DNA of 64,000 bases from Choristoneura fumiferana (lineage: Eukaryota > Arthropoda > Insecta > Lepidoptera > Tortricidae), in NCBI RefSeq assembly GCF_025370935.1, contig NC_133472.1:4205168-4269167 (forward strand), read 5' to 3'. The stretch's first letter is position 1, and every line of letters begins with the position of its first letter. The translations under genes and the position numbers were made by a program. Positions 32,165 to 43,203 of the stretch are shown one piece after another. The notes beneath the pieces were generated by a model, which was given only the letters and a program-made list of their open reading frames with translations, ran no database searches and was not told where the DNA came from.

Positions 32165-33507
32165 GGTATGGTAATTTCGGTTTCGGTTAAAACCAGGGGT
32201 CCAACGTTATTTTATGAACCGTTAATGGCGAGGCTATTTTTAGACGCAAACCCGCGCGGCTAGTTGCGCGCGCTCTCGTACGATGTCCAATTTTAGACGT
32301 ACGCGCAGGCTTCTGCGGAGCATGGTGGAAATGTGACCAAATCGCGGCGTTTTGAGGACGAATGGGGGCTTTCTGACAGGTGGATCATCGCTCGATCGTG
32401 AAGTATAAAGTGGTCCGTTTGACGTACAGTCTTGCTCGAGATTTGCTCATTTTTACATAGTAGGTACCTCTATAGGTACCTAACTAACTTTAAAAAGTTT
32501 TCAAAGCTTAGCCGCCGACAGACAGACAGACAAGGTGAAACTATAAGGGTTCTTAGTTGACTACGGAACCCTAAAAAACATACTTATTATATAATTAAAA
32601 TTATAAATAGAAGCAACTCGCCTCAGATACTCTGCAAACCTTCATCTTGACTTTAGCCAAGCAAGGTTAATACAGTTCTTGGAGCTAACGTTTCTCGAAA
32701 ACGCCAGCATTCAAATTAATGTCCTTATACAATAATAACAAAGTCACTGCATCCTGCTATGATGTCTATGACTAATACGAATTTGCTATGGATACAAACA
32801 ATAAGGTTTTAGCAAAGTTTCAGACGGGAAAATAAAAATATACATAGTTTTACATAATATTATTTTTGTTTTTTAATTTACAGCGCATTTGTATGAACTG
32901 TAATGCTGTAAATTTTCATTGCTAATAAATAAATAAATGACAGGATTTACGTTTAATTTAGGTTAACTTTTAACCGCGGTTTCGCACGCTTAAAACATAA
33001 GGTCTAGCAATTGAATTGAAATACCGGGATTTCACAAAAAAACCTGTGAGATAATTCTCATAATCCACGAAATATAGATTACCAATTTTATATTTGAACT
33101 GAAATCAAAAATATCTGGTTACGTAGGTATGTGCGTTTAAAAAAATATAAAGTAAAAATTATTATTTAAAAAAATTGTATGTACTGAGCCTTTCTACGTT
33201 TGATACTAGTAGAATATTTTATTTCAAACGTCCTTGAGTAGGAAGACCGCTAAGCACTTAGATAAAATACATAGAACTACTAGTAGATAGATATAGAAAA
33301 TACAGGTTGTCCCAAAAACCGATCGACGATAAGCCTTCGACAGCGATATATATACATAGGGCTTCTTAACTCTCAAAAGTTCTAATTTTAGGTTTAGTAA
33401 GAATAGCTTACAATTATTTTTAGTTTAAAAAAGTATGTACCTATAAATTTTTCTCCCTTACCTTAGTAGTTTTAACCCGTCACGTGTCGCCTCCGGCAGA
33501 AATTAAC
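32165..33507. other. No gene seen; one interspersed repeat tail
   Basis: At 32515-32580 the minus strand carries GGGTTCCGTAGTCAACTAAG and CTTATAGTTTCACC, a common lepidopteran repeat end next to an ACAG/CAGA run. At 33303 ACAGGTTGTCCCAAAAACCG resembles a single mariner-type end with no partner found. Confidence 0.45.
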
Positions 33508-33551
33508 CCCCTGTTTCACCATCCATTTATTAAATTTATTCAACGGATAAA

Positions 33552-33672
33552 ATTTTAGCAAAAACGTTCCAAACCTCAACAATATTTTTTTTGATTTTGG
33601 AACTTATTTCAGTAGCAACAAAAAACAAATAACAAATAACATGTCAATGCTTTGGAACGTTTTTGCTAAAAT
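33552..33672. mobile_element. Nested palindrome ATTTTAGCAAAAACGTTCCA
   Basis: ATTTTAGCAAAAACGTTCCA on the left is the exact complement of TGGAACGTTTTTGCTAAAAT on the right. The 121-bp unit interrupts the MITE-D sequence. Confidence 0.75.
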
Positions 33673-33696
33673 ACGTCCAAATGTGATAACGTCTCT

Positions 33697-33826
33697 GGCC
33701 CTATACCACGAAATGCAAAACTCGAACTTCGTATGTTGCCGCCCCGCTGACGCTTATGTCGCTTACGCTTAATACGCGAGTGAAAGGGACGGTGCGATAT
33801 GAACTTCGATTTGCGAGTTTTGCAGA
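33697..33826. mobile_element. Nested MITE-C-like element
   Basis: GGCCCTATACCACGAAATGC, CCCGCTGACGCTTATG and GTGAAAGGGACGGTGCGATA correspond to the MITE-C interior seen at 38401-38528. It splits the MITE-D motif GTCTC from GGAGACGG. Confidence 0.65.
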
Positions 33827-33982
33827 GGAGACGGCATCACATTTATCCGTCAGTTAAAATTAATAAATGGGTGGTAAAACAGCCCCTTTACATTCAAATA
33901 TCCCCATAGAAACAAGAAATCACGTTTTTTCGCAGACAAAATGGCGGCGCAAAAACTTAAGGAATCGGTTGCAGTGCTCAGT

Positions 33983-34172
33983 GCCCTTAATAGTGTATGT
34001 TTTCGGTTACAAAATACGTCTCGATCGCGTTCGCGTTAAAATCTCAATTTGTATGGAAACACGAACATCGCAAACGTTCCGCTAGAGGCGCTGTTCGTGT
34101 TTGCATACAAATTGAGATTTTAACGCGAACGCGATCGAGACGTATTTTGTAACCGAAAACTTACATTAAGGG
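33983..34172. mobile_element. CCCTTAGTGTAAGTTTTCGG MITE, copy 2
   Basis: Almost identical to 7942-8127, with a CCCTTAATAGTGTATG left end and TTACATTAAGGGCA right end. The interior GAACATCGCAAACGTTCCGC is in opposite orientation to copy 1. The open frame at 33867-34085 runs into it and is not coding. Confidence 0.85.
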
Positions 34173-34533
34173 CACAGGACACGTGACGGGTTAATGCTAC
34201 TACCTCAAATGTAATTTTACAGTTCCTTTAATAAAGAGTCATTCATTGTATTCACGTGGCTATTATATTTTGCGTGTTTCATACTTGGCCAATCAAAGAG
34301 CCGAGTGCGTTATCTAATCTGAAACATTAACATTAGCTATGCTTCGGTCATGCCTAGCGAAGCCTTACACTGTAGTGTGGAATAGCGTAATAATAGCCAG
34401 TGGGGTAACTCGGATAGGGATTATACTACCCCTTACAGTTCGAGGCAGGGTGGCGTCCCTGCGACAGAAGAATAATGAAAAAACAGATAAATACTTGTAT
34501 GTCCTGAAGCGATCACTGCACTACTTTTAGCGG
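34173..34533. other. No gene seen
   Basis: The 63-codon open frame at 34339-34530 has no recognised motif. Confidence 0.4.
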
Positions 34534-34663
34534 TCTCCTGCTAGTATTGAGCACAATATTTCTGTGCGTTTAACGCAGCGTTTATCGCATAAAAGAACCT
34601 AACGCTTAAAACTTGCTTAGTACTTGCTTGTAGCACCCGCGGCATTCTATTCTTCCTAACAGT

Positions 34664-34780
34664 AGGGCTACTACGAAACTCGAAGTCGAACTCGGTCCCT
34701 CTGACACTTATACTGTATAATACGAGAGCGAGAGGGACGGTACGATACGAACTTCGAGTTTCGAGTTTCGTAGTAGCCCT
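34664..34780. mobile_element. MITE-C (AGGGCTACTACGAAACTCGA)
   Basis: AGGGCTACTACGAAACTCGA and its complement bound a 117-bp palindrome with GGTCCCTCTGACACTTATAC and GAGCGAGAGGGACGGTACGA inside. Copies: 42501-42617, 38057-38184, 46937-47064 and 56774-56893. Confidence 0.85.
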
Positions 34781-35051
34781 GCTGATTCCGTGGTTCGTAC
34801 GCGCGCTGATTCACGCACGGGCTTCAGGTCAGATATTAGGCAGTTCGTGCCGTACAAAGATATACGTTCACTATTGGAAATTATTACGCTATGAAAACTA
34901 TTAACTGTATTAGCAGCCTTGGAGCTAAAGAACTTAGCGTTCGCGATAACATCTATATTGATGAGTTAAAACAACGTGAGCAATTTTTACGGAAGTTACA
35001 TAAAAAACTAAGGAGACGTGAGCAGGATCAACTCTACCGGATTCAGTTAGT

Positions 35052-35341
35052 TATCCATCCCAGCCTATATACGTCCCACTGCTGGGCACAGGCCTCCTCT
35101 CAGAACAAGAGGGCTTGGGCCATAGTTCCCACGCGGGCCCAGTGCGAATTGGGAACCATTGAATTGCTTCGCAGGTTTATGCAGGTTTCCTCACGATGTT
35201 TTCCTTCGCCGTAAAGCACGTGGTAAATTTCAAATGTAATTTTGAACATGAATTTCGAAAAAACTCAGAGGTGCGAGCCGGGTTTGAACCCACGAATCTG
35301 CTTGAGAGTTCATAGGTCAAACCACTAGACCACCGCGGCGA
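35052..35341 (-). mobile_element. SINE-1 (tRNA-derived, RTE-like tail)
   Basis: The minus strand begins near 35341 with GCGGTGGTCTAGTGGTTTGA (A-box) and, about 30 bases later, GTGGGTTCAAACCCGGC (B-box). The body has CACCTCTGAGTTTTTTCG and GGGCCCGCGTGGGAACTATG, and the end is GCAGTGGGACGTATATAGGC. The last part resembles an RTE LINE end, the likely donor of its retrotransposition machinery. Confidence 0.85.
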
Positions 35342-35894
35342 CGGCGGTTGTATTGTTTATAATTATTGCCACAGGTTACCGTTTATAGTACTATACGAAC
35401 ATTCTAGTATTCACACCTGTTGGGGAGATTTTTTGTACAATTATTCAGTCATGCCATTTGGATTTCAGTCAGATTTTCTTTCAACTAATTATTTCGTGTT
35501 ACTGAAAACCCCAAAGGTCATCAGCCTAGCACGGGGCAAGTACAAGAAAGCGGCTTGGACATTACCGATAGTGTGTTATTTATTCATTCGGCTTCCAATG
35601 GCGCAGTGTTTCGTAAAAATATATGGGTGAGCGGAAATGGGGTAACTACCTGTAGCCTCTAGCGGAATACTGTGTTTGACTATATCTTATTTCTTTTATA
35701 AATTAAGGCTTATCAATGCGTGTTATCGAACGGAAAAAAACAAAATTAGGCTGACTGTTTTGATCAAGATTGGACAAAGAAACACTTTTTAACAAAAAAA
35801 TTTAACCGCCGAAAAACTGAAAAGCAAAAATAATAACCTTTTTTGTTTGACCTTAATCTAGGTACCAGTTTGAAGTCGGTGCCTCAGCGCCTTT

Positions 35895-36183
35895 TATGAT
35901 GACTTTTATGCAACATCTGATAGTAGGTATGGTGTACGGTTGTGTTGCTCTGAAGATGTGCTCTGGTTGAGTTCGAAACGCGTCAGTGTATTGAGGTGGT
36001 AGTGATAGATGGGTTTGTGTGATTGTGTGTGTTCTTACAGTGTGGAGGTGGAGGAATTGCATGAACACGCATATCTTGCATAAACTTAGCTATCATAAGG
36101 TCGCGGGTGAGCAAAGAAATTCTTTTAGTTCATTGATGTGGATCTCCGCAAAGTAACGCCTGATTCAATAAATAATACGTTTA
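35895..36183 (-). mobile_element. CGTAAGGTCGCG MITE, minus copy
   Basis: CTCTGGTTGAGTTCGAAACG, TGTGGAGGTGGAGGAATTGC, then AGCTATCATAAGGTCGCGGG and CAAAGTAACGCCTGATTCAA reproduce the element at 12785-13065 inverted. One TIR is degraded. Confidence 0.75.
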
Positions 36184-36191
36184 TATTTTTA

Positions 36192-36355
36192 CTAGCTGTT
36201 GCCCGCGATTACGTCTGCGAAAAAGTAAGAAAAATAGTTTACATCCTATTCTCAACCCTACCGAATATTACACAAAAAAAAACATAAAAATCGATCAAGC
36301 CCTTTCGGAGGAGATTGGCCATAAACATTGTGAGCCGAGAATTTTATATATTAGA
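36192..36355 (-). mobile_element. Helitron, full-length 164 bp
   Basis: Read on the minus strand it starts TCTAATATATAAAATTCTCG after A and ends CGGGCAACAGCTAG before T. The 3' end has GCAGACGTAATCGCGGGCAA. This is the same family as 28468-28633. Confidence 0.85.
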
Positions 36356-36388
36356 TAATATTCTTTCTTCTTTCTCTGTTTTTGTATG

Positions 36389-36520
36389 GACCGATGACAC
36401 CATGAGAATTGTGAGCAATCGGTAGATGCAAGTGGCGGGTTGTCGTCCATTGTGGCGTTCTAAGGGAGGCCTTTGCAGTGGACGTCTTCCGGCTGATAGG
36501 TAATGATGATGATGATGATT
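36389..36520 (+). mobile_element. RTE LINE 3' end with (GAT)n tail
   Basis: GACCGATGACACCATGAGAA, CGGTAGATGCAAGTGGCGGG and TTGTCGTCCATTGTGGCGTT match 9163-9230. It ends in a TGATGATGATGATGATGAT tail. Confidence 0.75.
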
Positions 36521-38040
36521 AAGAATTTTAATTTTCGAAGCTCGCGTCACGTATTTACGAGGGCAAGTACCCTTCTTTTTTTCTAGTTTTCCTTATATAA
36601 ATTTAGAACAGTAGGTAGCTATTATAATAAAAATACGAGTAACTGTAAAAGACTGCGTGGGCTGTAGCAAACTTGTACTATTACTTATTCTGTCTGTGGC
36701 TGTAGTCAAATTAATAGGGCAATATTATCACACATAGTGACATTAAGTAACACTATCTTTTGACGTTATCATTTTCCAAATCTACACGTAATGAGGCGAG
36801 TTTACTATTAATTTTGCTCTGTACTTTGTTGGTGTGTCTATTAAATAAATAAATAAATAAGTAATGAGGACATACAAAGCAGACTTCTCGCTAAACGATA
36901 ACCTTCGGTAAAAACCTCCTTTTAATTGAGTATGGCAAATCCAATACAAGTCCAATAGGAAAGGATGCTTCAAGTTCAATAATTTATGTAACGAACGGTT
37001 CTTGAATATTACGTACCCATTACAGCAGTTTTGCGATAACGTGGATTCACATAAATAAGACTGAAATGCTTAATTTTCAGATGAACAAAAACCGTATTCG
37101 TCGATATTAGGTCTACGCAGTAAGCAAAAATTCGCAAGGCTAGCAGGCACAAACAAACAAATCGCTGAGCAGAAAGACTAATTTACGCAAAGCTGAAACA
37201 ATGCTAATATTTATTTTGATATTTCTAAACATCTACAAACGAATGTACTTAAACTATTAGTATTTTCCAGGCTTCAAACAGTTCATGAGCAACTGCTAAG
37301 CAGTTAAGTAACTCGTTTGAATGTAAAAGCAGAAAACAACCGGTCACGTACCTAGGTATTGTCAACAGAATTTAAATAAATTCGCATCGGTGACTGCAAC
37401 ACGCCGCCATTTAGTGCAAACGCCATTTTGTTTCAAATTGGCGCGAAACTACACCAACTTATTACTAGTGGTGGAAATTGGAACTAAGCGAGACTGTGTA
37501 CAATTTGTAGGATACGCGCGACGACAGTGACACAGTTAGTTATTAAGATATATTTGTTTTCGTGCGTCGGTGAAATCACATGCATTATACGATACGGATG
37601 CAACGATATGTAAGCAGCTATTGCTATAAATGTAATAATCGACTCATAACCAAGGCTGACGGCTTTTCGCTCCCTCGACAACAGTGCGCACTGTTTCGTA
37701 AAGCTTAAAACGTTTCAAAAGTCACGTAGACAGTGTGGGTACAGTTTGATTTGAAGAGCGGTTTACAAAATGGTGTCACACCACAACCGTATAAAGTATA
37801 GCTTTTATAGCACAACGAATATGAAAAGTATGAAAATCTGTTTTATTTCATTTGTGTGTTAATAACCATCTAAAATTACTCCACACTGCGGACATTTTGA
37901 TTAGGAGACTGGCTCTGCTAACACTAAATATTGATACCTATAAATTTGTAGGGAGCACTTGGTGCGCGAGTTTCACTCGCTCTTGACTGTTTTTCTACAG
38001 TTAGGTAAGACAGGAGAGCCTTTGTTTACTCTAACGTATG
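36521..38040. other. No gene seen
   Basis: AT-rich sequence, including the deletion junction near 36651 and the short run AAATAAATAAATAAATAAG at about 36843-36861. No supported open frame. The same sequence is in copy 2 at about 45491-46920. Confidence 0.45.
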
Positions 38041-38200
38041 TATGCCTGCGTCCTGCAGGGCTACTACGAAACTCGTAACTCAAAATTCGTGTCGTATCGT
38101 CCCTCTCGCTCTCGTATTAAGTAGTACAAGTGTCAGAGGGACCGAACGACACGAACTTCGAGTTTCGAATTTCGTAGTAGCCCTGCAGGACGCAGGCATA
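38041..38200. mobile_element. MITE-C with extended palindromic flanks
   Basis: The MITE-C at 38057-38184 is extended on both sides by TATGCCTGCGTCCTGC and its exact complement, giving a longer palindrome than in the other copies. Copy 2 at 46921-47080 has the same flanks. Confidence 0.75.
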
Positions 38201-38400
38201 TGGTAGAGTAAAAGTATGGTAGTTTTGTAGGTGGTAGGACCTTGTGCAAGCTCCGCCCGGATTGCTACCACCATCTTGCTCGCTAATCCTGCCGTGAAGC
38301 AGCAGTGCTTGCACTGTTGTGTTTCGACGTGTGAGTAAGACAGCCGGTGAAATTACTGGCACTTAAGAAATTAAGGCTCTCCTGAATCGTGGAGCCAGCG

Positions 38401-38528
38401 TAAAGGTAATAACCTGGTACGGAAATTGAAGTTCGTATCGTACCGTCCCTCTCACTCTCGTATTAAATAATATAAGCGCCAGCAAGACGGCAACACACGA
38501 AGTATAAATTTTGCTTCGTAGTATAGGG
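38401..38528. mobile_element. Diverged MITE-C
   Basis: GAAATTGAAGTTCGTATCGT, CCCTCTCACTCTCGTATTAA and AAGCGCCAGCAAGACGGCAA, then CGTAGTATAGGGCC. Its left end is truncated, whereas in copy 2 (47273-47395) GGGGCTACTACGGAAATTG is preserved. Confidence 0.6.
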
Positions 38529-39238
38529 CCGGGGCGAAAATGAATAATGACTGACGCGCCAAGATAAAACACAGTCCCATAAATAGACCTAATAGGTACC
38601 ACGCATTGGGTACGTTGTGGTAGATACGTTTGATGCGACTGCAACAAAAGTTACTGCTGATCACTCTAAGCCACACAAATTGTTCCAGGTGGACTCCCAG
38701 CCAGGGCTCCCAGAGGCCAGGCGGGAGTTCATGCTGGCATGAAAGAAACGGGGATTTAGGAGTTTTGCGCGGATATAGTAGAAAAGTAGCAGCAGAGGGT
38801 CTACCGAAAACGGTAAAACTTTGAGTGGTCTACGACAAAAAAAAGTTTGGGAACTCTGCTCTAAGACATAGCGTAATAATAAAAAGTAGTAAGAGGTAAC
38901 GACCGGATAGGGCAATTACTGTAGATCTGCGTCCTCCCCAATTAGACGACCGGGCATGCTCGGGTTTATAGAACTACAAAGGTTAACGTCCAAGGCAAAA
39001 ATAACTTAGGAATGCTGAAAATTTTCGAGCTGGGGTTTAGCTAGGGTTGCCAGATACACGCATTTCATTTCCAGGAGAATTCGAGGGCTACGAATGGGTC
39101 GGTAGATTCAAATTGACAAAATCATTAGAATTGCTTGCTTGTTCTAAAAAGCGAGCCCAGATTTTGTCATTTGGCTAGTCTTTTGAAAGGACCTCAAAAA
39201 CAGTTCACAGGCATGGGAATTCTGAATACAGGTTGTCA

Positions 39239-39305
39239 ATGAGAATCGAGATTTTAACGCGACAAGATCGAGACGTATTTTGTAACCGAAAACTTAACTA
39301 AGGTA
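39239..39305 (-). mobile_element. Single arm of the CCCTTAGTGTAAGTTTTCGG MITE
   Basis: GAGATTTTAACGCGACAAGA, TCGAGACGTATTTTGTAACC and GAAAACTTAACTAAGGTACG form the right arm only. It lies about 30 bases from the donor side of the exon at 39338-39505. Confidence 0.7.
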
Positions 39306-39337
39306 CGGAACACGTGGCATTGTAAACAGTTACATAC

Positions 39338-39505
39338 CTTAACATCGATGAGTCTGACAGTGAAGAGTGCCGCGTCGGGCGCCACAAGGCGGAGGGTGCA
39401 CGGCGTCGCCGGCGCCGGCGGGGGCCGCACCAGCGCCAGTGCCAGGGCCGAGCCGGCGCCGCGCCGCTGCCGAGCTCGACCTCCTTCGTGCTGCCACATA
39501 GCAGA
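39338..39505 (-). pseudogene. CUB-like exon, allele or copy with a one-base deletion
   Basis: Counterpart of 48201-48369. The acceptor CTCTCCTCTAG at 39506 and donor AAG|GTATGTAAC at 39338 are both present, but the GGCGGCC run of the other copy reads GGCGCC here (about 39456), so the exon is 168 instead of 169 bases. The N-terminal part (LLCGSTKEVELGS) and the C-terminal part (SALALALVRPPPAPATPCTL, then FTVRLIDVK) are therefore in different frames. The lost base may be a sequencing error in a GC-rich run, or a real null allele. Confidence 0.5.
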
Positions 39506-39924
39506 CTAGAGGAGAGGCTGAGGATAAACAGATAAGAAAATGTAGTAACGTAAAACGAGGCTACTTTGCCCCCACCTGGGTAACTATGCTCCAGTTCTGT
39601 ATTTTGTTTAAATGTCTTGCAGGTCGAAGTCCCGGTACCCGATACACTTTTCTAACTTCCCAAGTTAGAAAGTTAACAAAACTGAATTTTAGTTTATTAA
39701 TTAAATTTATTCACGGTTAAGTTACAGCAATACGTTAGTTTAACCTCCCTTAAAAAAAAGCTTGGCTGCCGGAATACGCTTGTATACGCATCGACTTGAG
39801 ACCCTCCTCCGTTTTGTTTCGTCGTTTAAAAACTGTAAACACGCAATAGTACACTTGTATGACTGATTCCTGAGTCCCTGCTATAATTCTTAGTCAAACT
39901 AACCCCCCTAAGAGCGCCTAAAAA

Positions 39925-40178
39925 GCCGTGGTGGCCGATTGGTTTGACCTATGGCCTCTCAAGCAGAGGATCGTGGGTTTCAAACCCCGGCTCGCACCTC
40001 TGAGTTTTTTGAAATTCATGTGCGAAATTACATTAGAAATTTACCACGAGCTTAACGGTGAGGAAAACATCGTGAAGTTCTCCCAACCGCACTGGGCCCG
40101 CGTGGGGAACTACGGCCCAAGTCCTCTATTCTGAAGTGGAGGCTGTGCGCAGCAGTGGGACGTATATGGGAATGATGA
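39925..40178 (+). mobile_element. SINE-1, plus copy
   Basis: GCCGTGGTGGCCGATTGGTT and GTGGGTTTCAAACCCCGGC are the polymerase III boxes; the B-box has an extra T compared with copy 2. The body CTCTGAGTTTTTTGAAATTC and end GCAGTGGGACGTATATGGGA follow, with GATGATATGA as the tail. Confidence 0.85.
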
Positions 40179-41239
40179 TATGAAACACGGCTAGGTTATG
40201 GTGTGCTCTTAGGAGATCCAGTGGCTGCCTTACTGCTGCCCTCTCACCAGTGTATAATTTTTTTGATCATAGTACCTACACCTTCAGAGGATTCTAAATA
40301 GCCTAAACACTGTTAGGTTACTTTTGTTTGAGTTCTGTCTGGCTTCCGGTTCATCATTACTCATTAGATCAGCTTAATGAATACGATTACTAACGTTGTA
40401 TTGACATAGAACTACATAAATGAAAAGTTCTTAGCAATACCAATACCCAATAGGAAGCGAATATATTCTCAAAACTTAGCTTGTGGTCATCCTTTAGAGG
40501 CTACCGGGGTTTTCATCGATTTTTGACAAGTTTTGAATCGTATCTCCTACTTTTGCACTACAGATAGAATTATAAGTCAAACGGCTACCGGTTCTTCGAT
40601 CTTTTATCTCCATTTTTGTCGACCGGCTTTTGATAAATATGAATACTGCTTTAGTATGTTTTTTTTTAAACATTGTCTAAAAAAACACTTAGTAGTTCAT
40701 ATCTCTATTGACGTGAAAGATCCAACATGTACGAAATCTACATATAAAAACGTGTCGATGGTTTCATTTGAAACTAATTAACACAAAAGTTATAGCCAGA
40801 AAATCAGTTTTTTTGGGCTAAAATTGTTCAACTTTAACGTATTTGTTATTTTTTGTAAATACACATATTGGTGTGTAAACAACTGGATGTCGCCCACACA
40901 TTCACAAACATTTGCATTTATAATTTTAGTAGAATGTCTCTATCGGATGCAGGTAGTTGCCAAGATACAAAAAGAGCCTATCGAGTAATTTGTGGGTTAT
41001 TTTAATGTAGGTGTAGGACCCACGCACGCCAAGCTAAAACCAGTTAAGGAATGGAGCTATTTTTAGCATCACGTAAGGCGATTACTTAGCAATTACGTAC
41101 ACAAGATGGATTCAGAACACAACCGCCAGTGCGTTTTATGAAGTCAAGCCCTTTAGGCTTTCCTACATTGCGTACAATCCCTGTACTCTCGAAACATGTT
41201 CGAAAACACTCCGACATACGATAACCAAGCCAAAGATCA
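40179..41239. other. No gene seen
   Basis: AT-rich. Open frames at 40533-40781 and 41086-41268 have no family signature, and copy 2 breaks them by indels. Confidence 0.45.
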
Positions 41240-41446
41240 ATAAATAATAAATAAATATCACGGGACAATTCACACCAATTGACCTAGTCCCTAAGTAAGC
41301 TTAGCAAAGCTTGTGTTATGGGTACTAAGCAACGGATAAATATAATTATATAGATAGATACATACTTTAAATACATAGTAAACACCCAAGACCCGAGAAC
41401 AAACATTCGTATTTTTCATACAAATATCTTCCCCCGACGCGGAATC
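41240..41446 (-). mobile_element. SINE-2, truncated by a gap
   Basis: The tail and body of SINE-2 are complete, but the sequence ends in GACGCGGAATC at the gap, so the tRNA-like head is lost. The intact counterpart is 50122-50388. Confidence 0.85.
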
Positions 41447-41503
41447 NNNNNNNNNNNNNNNNNNNNNNNNNNNNNNNNNNNNNNNNNNNNNNNNNNNNNN
41501 NNN
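41447..41503. other. Assembly gap (57 N)
   Basis: A gap of 57 N, not the standard 100, so its size may be an estimate. The frames reported across it are artificial. Confidence 0.95.
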
Positions 41504-41534
41504 CAACATACCATCCATTTTAGCGGCAATGAGT

Positions 41535-41712
41535 CATCATCATCATCCCAGCCTATATACGTCCCACGGCTGGGCACAGGCCTCTCAGAACAAGAGGGCT
41601 TGGGCCATAGTTCCCACGCGGGCCCAGTGCGGATTGGGAACTTCGCACGCACCATTGAATCGCTTCGCAGGTGTGCAGGTTTCCTCACGATGTTTTCCTT
41701 CACCGCAAGCAA
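41535..41712 (-). mobile_element. SINE-1 3' part on an orphan contig
   Basis: CATCATCATCATCCCAGCC, CTGGGCACAGGCCTCTCAGA and TTCGCAGGTGTGCAGGTTTC correspond to the 3' two-thirds of SINE-1; the tRNA-like head is missing. The contig 41504-42271 has no counterpart in the duplicated block except these repeat families. Confidence 0.75.
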
Positions 41713-42006
41713 AGCAAAAATCGCAATCGTTCGGAAGCGGCAATGAGTAAAAAAAAAACAAACTCTCGCGTTAATGATATTAGTAGCATTTACCTCGAGC
41801 TCGGTTCCTCAAGTTTCCGAGTAAAGAACTGCTCTCCATGTTGCAAACTTAACTCAAACTTAATTTAAACGTCAGATTATTTCACAAACTTAAAGTAGCG
41901 TGCTACTTTGATCGACAAGCATCGCACACTATCCTCTTGATAAAAACGGTATCGCCAAATATATCTCGTTAAGTCGGCTATAAAGCACAATTAAATGTGT
42001 CAGTAA
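41713..42006. other. No gene seen (orphan contig)
   Basis: Unique AT-rich sequence on the 768-bp contig between the two gaps. Confidence 0.45.
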
Positions 42007-42271
42007 GGCAGTTGTCCCACCGCCGACGATGAGGGAGAAGCGAGTAGAGCGAGTAACTAGAAACGAGTGGGCGAGCAGCGAGAAGCGAGTGTAGTTTTGT
42101 CGCTCGGCTGTAAGCGAGTGTTCGGGTGCGACGGGCAATTACTCGCTCCACTCGACTCGCTCGTGCGGGGCGGCCGCCAAGCTGACATCGCTGAGCGAGT
42201 ATCTATCTATAGCTCTTGTCGCTGCGACAAAAGATGTAAGAGCGAGTTCTCGCCGACAGTTGTTCACGATC
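42007..42271 (+). mobile_element. Harbinger-like MITE, cut by a gap
   Basis: Starts GGCAGTTGTCCCACCGCCGA after TAA and follows the nested MITE of 29602-29984, including GAGTGGGCGAGCAG and TTGTCGCTGCGACAAAAGAT. The right end is lost in the gap. Confidence 0.8.
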
Positions 42272-42371
42272 NNNNNNNNNNNNNNNNNNNNNNNNNNNNN
42301 NNNNNNNNNNNNNNNNNNNNNNNNNNNNNNNNNNNNNNNNNNNNNNNNNNNNNNNNNNNNNNNNNNNNNNN
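42272..42371. other. Assembly gap (100 N)
   Basis: Placeholder gap. Copy 2 of duplicated block B starts at the first base after it. Confidence 0.95.
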
Positions 42372-42500
42372 TCTCCTGCTAGTATTGAGCACAATATTTC
42401 TGTGCGTTTAACGCAGCGTTTATCGCATAAAAGAACCTAACGCTTAAAACTTGCTTAGTACTTGCTTGTAGTACATTGCATTTCTATTCTTCCTAACAGC

Positions 42501-42617
42501 AGGGCTACTACGAAACTCGAAGTCGAACTCGGTCCCTCTGACACTTATACTGTTTAATACGAGAGCGAGAGGGACGGTACGATACGAACTTCGAGTTTCG
42601 AGTTTCGTAGTAGCCCT
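42501..42617. mobile_element. MITE-C, block B copy 2
   Basis: Allelic or duplicate copy of 34664-34780 with a single visible change in the centre (GTTTAATACG for GTATAATACG). Confidence 0.85.
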
Positions 42618-42918
42618 GCTGATTCCGTGGTTCGTACGCGCGCTGATTCACGCACGGGCTTCAGGTCATTCGACTCAATTTACTCCGGGCGGGACTCAGC
42701 CGATATTAGGCAGGTCGTGCCGTACAAAGATATACGTTCACTATTGGAAATTATTACGCTATGGAAACTATTAACTGTATTAGCAGCCTTGGAGCTAAAG
42801 AACTTAGCGTTCGCGATAACATCTATATTGATGAGTTAAAACAACGTGAGCAATTTTTACGGAAGTTACATAAAAAAGACGTGAGCAGGATCAACTCTAC
42901 CGGATTCAGTTAGTTATC

Positions 42919-43203
42919 CATCCCAGCCTATATACGTCCCACTGCTGGGCACAGGCCTCCTCTCAGAACAAGAGGGCTTGGACAAAGTTCCCACGCGGGC
43001 CCAGTGCGGATTGGGAACCATTGAATTGCTTCGCAGGTTTGTGCAGGTTTCCTCACGATGTTTTCCTTCACCGTAAAGCACGTGGTAAATTTCAAATGTA
43101 ATTTTGAACATGAATTTCGAAAAACTCAGAGGTGCGAGCCGGGGTTTGAACCCACGAATCTGCTTGAGAGTTCATAGGTCAAACCACTAGGCCACCGCGG
43201 CGA
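42919..43203 (-). mobile_element. SINE-1, block B copy 2
   Basis: Counterpart of 35052-35341. The B-box region here reads CGGGGTTTGAACCC (plus strand), one G more than in copy 1, and the A-box region AAACCACTAGGCCACCGC differs by one base. Both are closer to the SINE consensus than copy 1. Confidence 0.85.

Larger units (their letters stand above)
33508..33888. mobile_element. MITE-D relative carrying two nested elements
   Basis: Outer ends CTGTTTCACCATCCATTTAT and (other strand) AAGGGGCTGTTTTACCACCC bracket the unit, and GAGACGGCATCACATTTATC on the right is the diagnostic MITE-D interior. Within it, 33552-33672 is a separate palindrome (ATTTTAGCAAAAACGTTCCA), and 33697-33826 is a MITE-C-like palindrome. 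Confidence 0.75.
34534..41446 (+). repeat. Duplicated block B, copy 1
   Basis: Aligns throughout with 42372-50327 in the same orientation. Element order is identical: MITE-C, SINE-1, CGTAAGGTCGCG MITE, Helitron, RTE end, extended MITE-C, exon, SINE-1, SINE-2. Differences are mainly short indels and substitutions, plus a 34-base gap near 34832 and the loss of about 930 bases near 36651. It ends at a 57-N gap inside SINE-2. Confidence 0.9.

Noticed and set aside
34891..35214. Open frame starting MKTINC as a gene
   Set aside because: The second copy of the block differs by an indel that changes the frame, and the last part is SINE-1. No family signature.
41291..42411. Open frames that include runs of X
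   Set aside because: They read through assembly gaps and are artificial.
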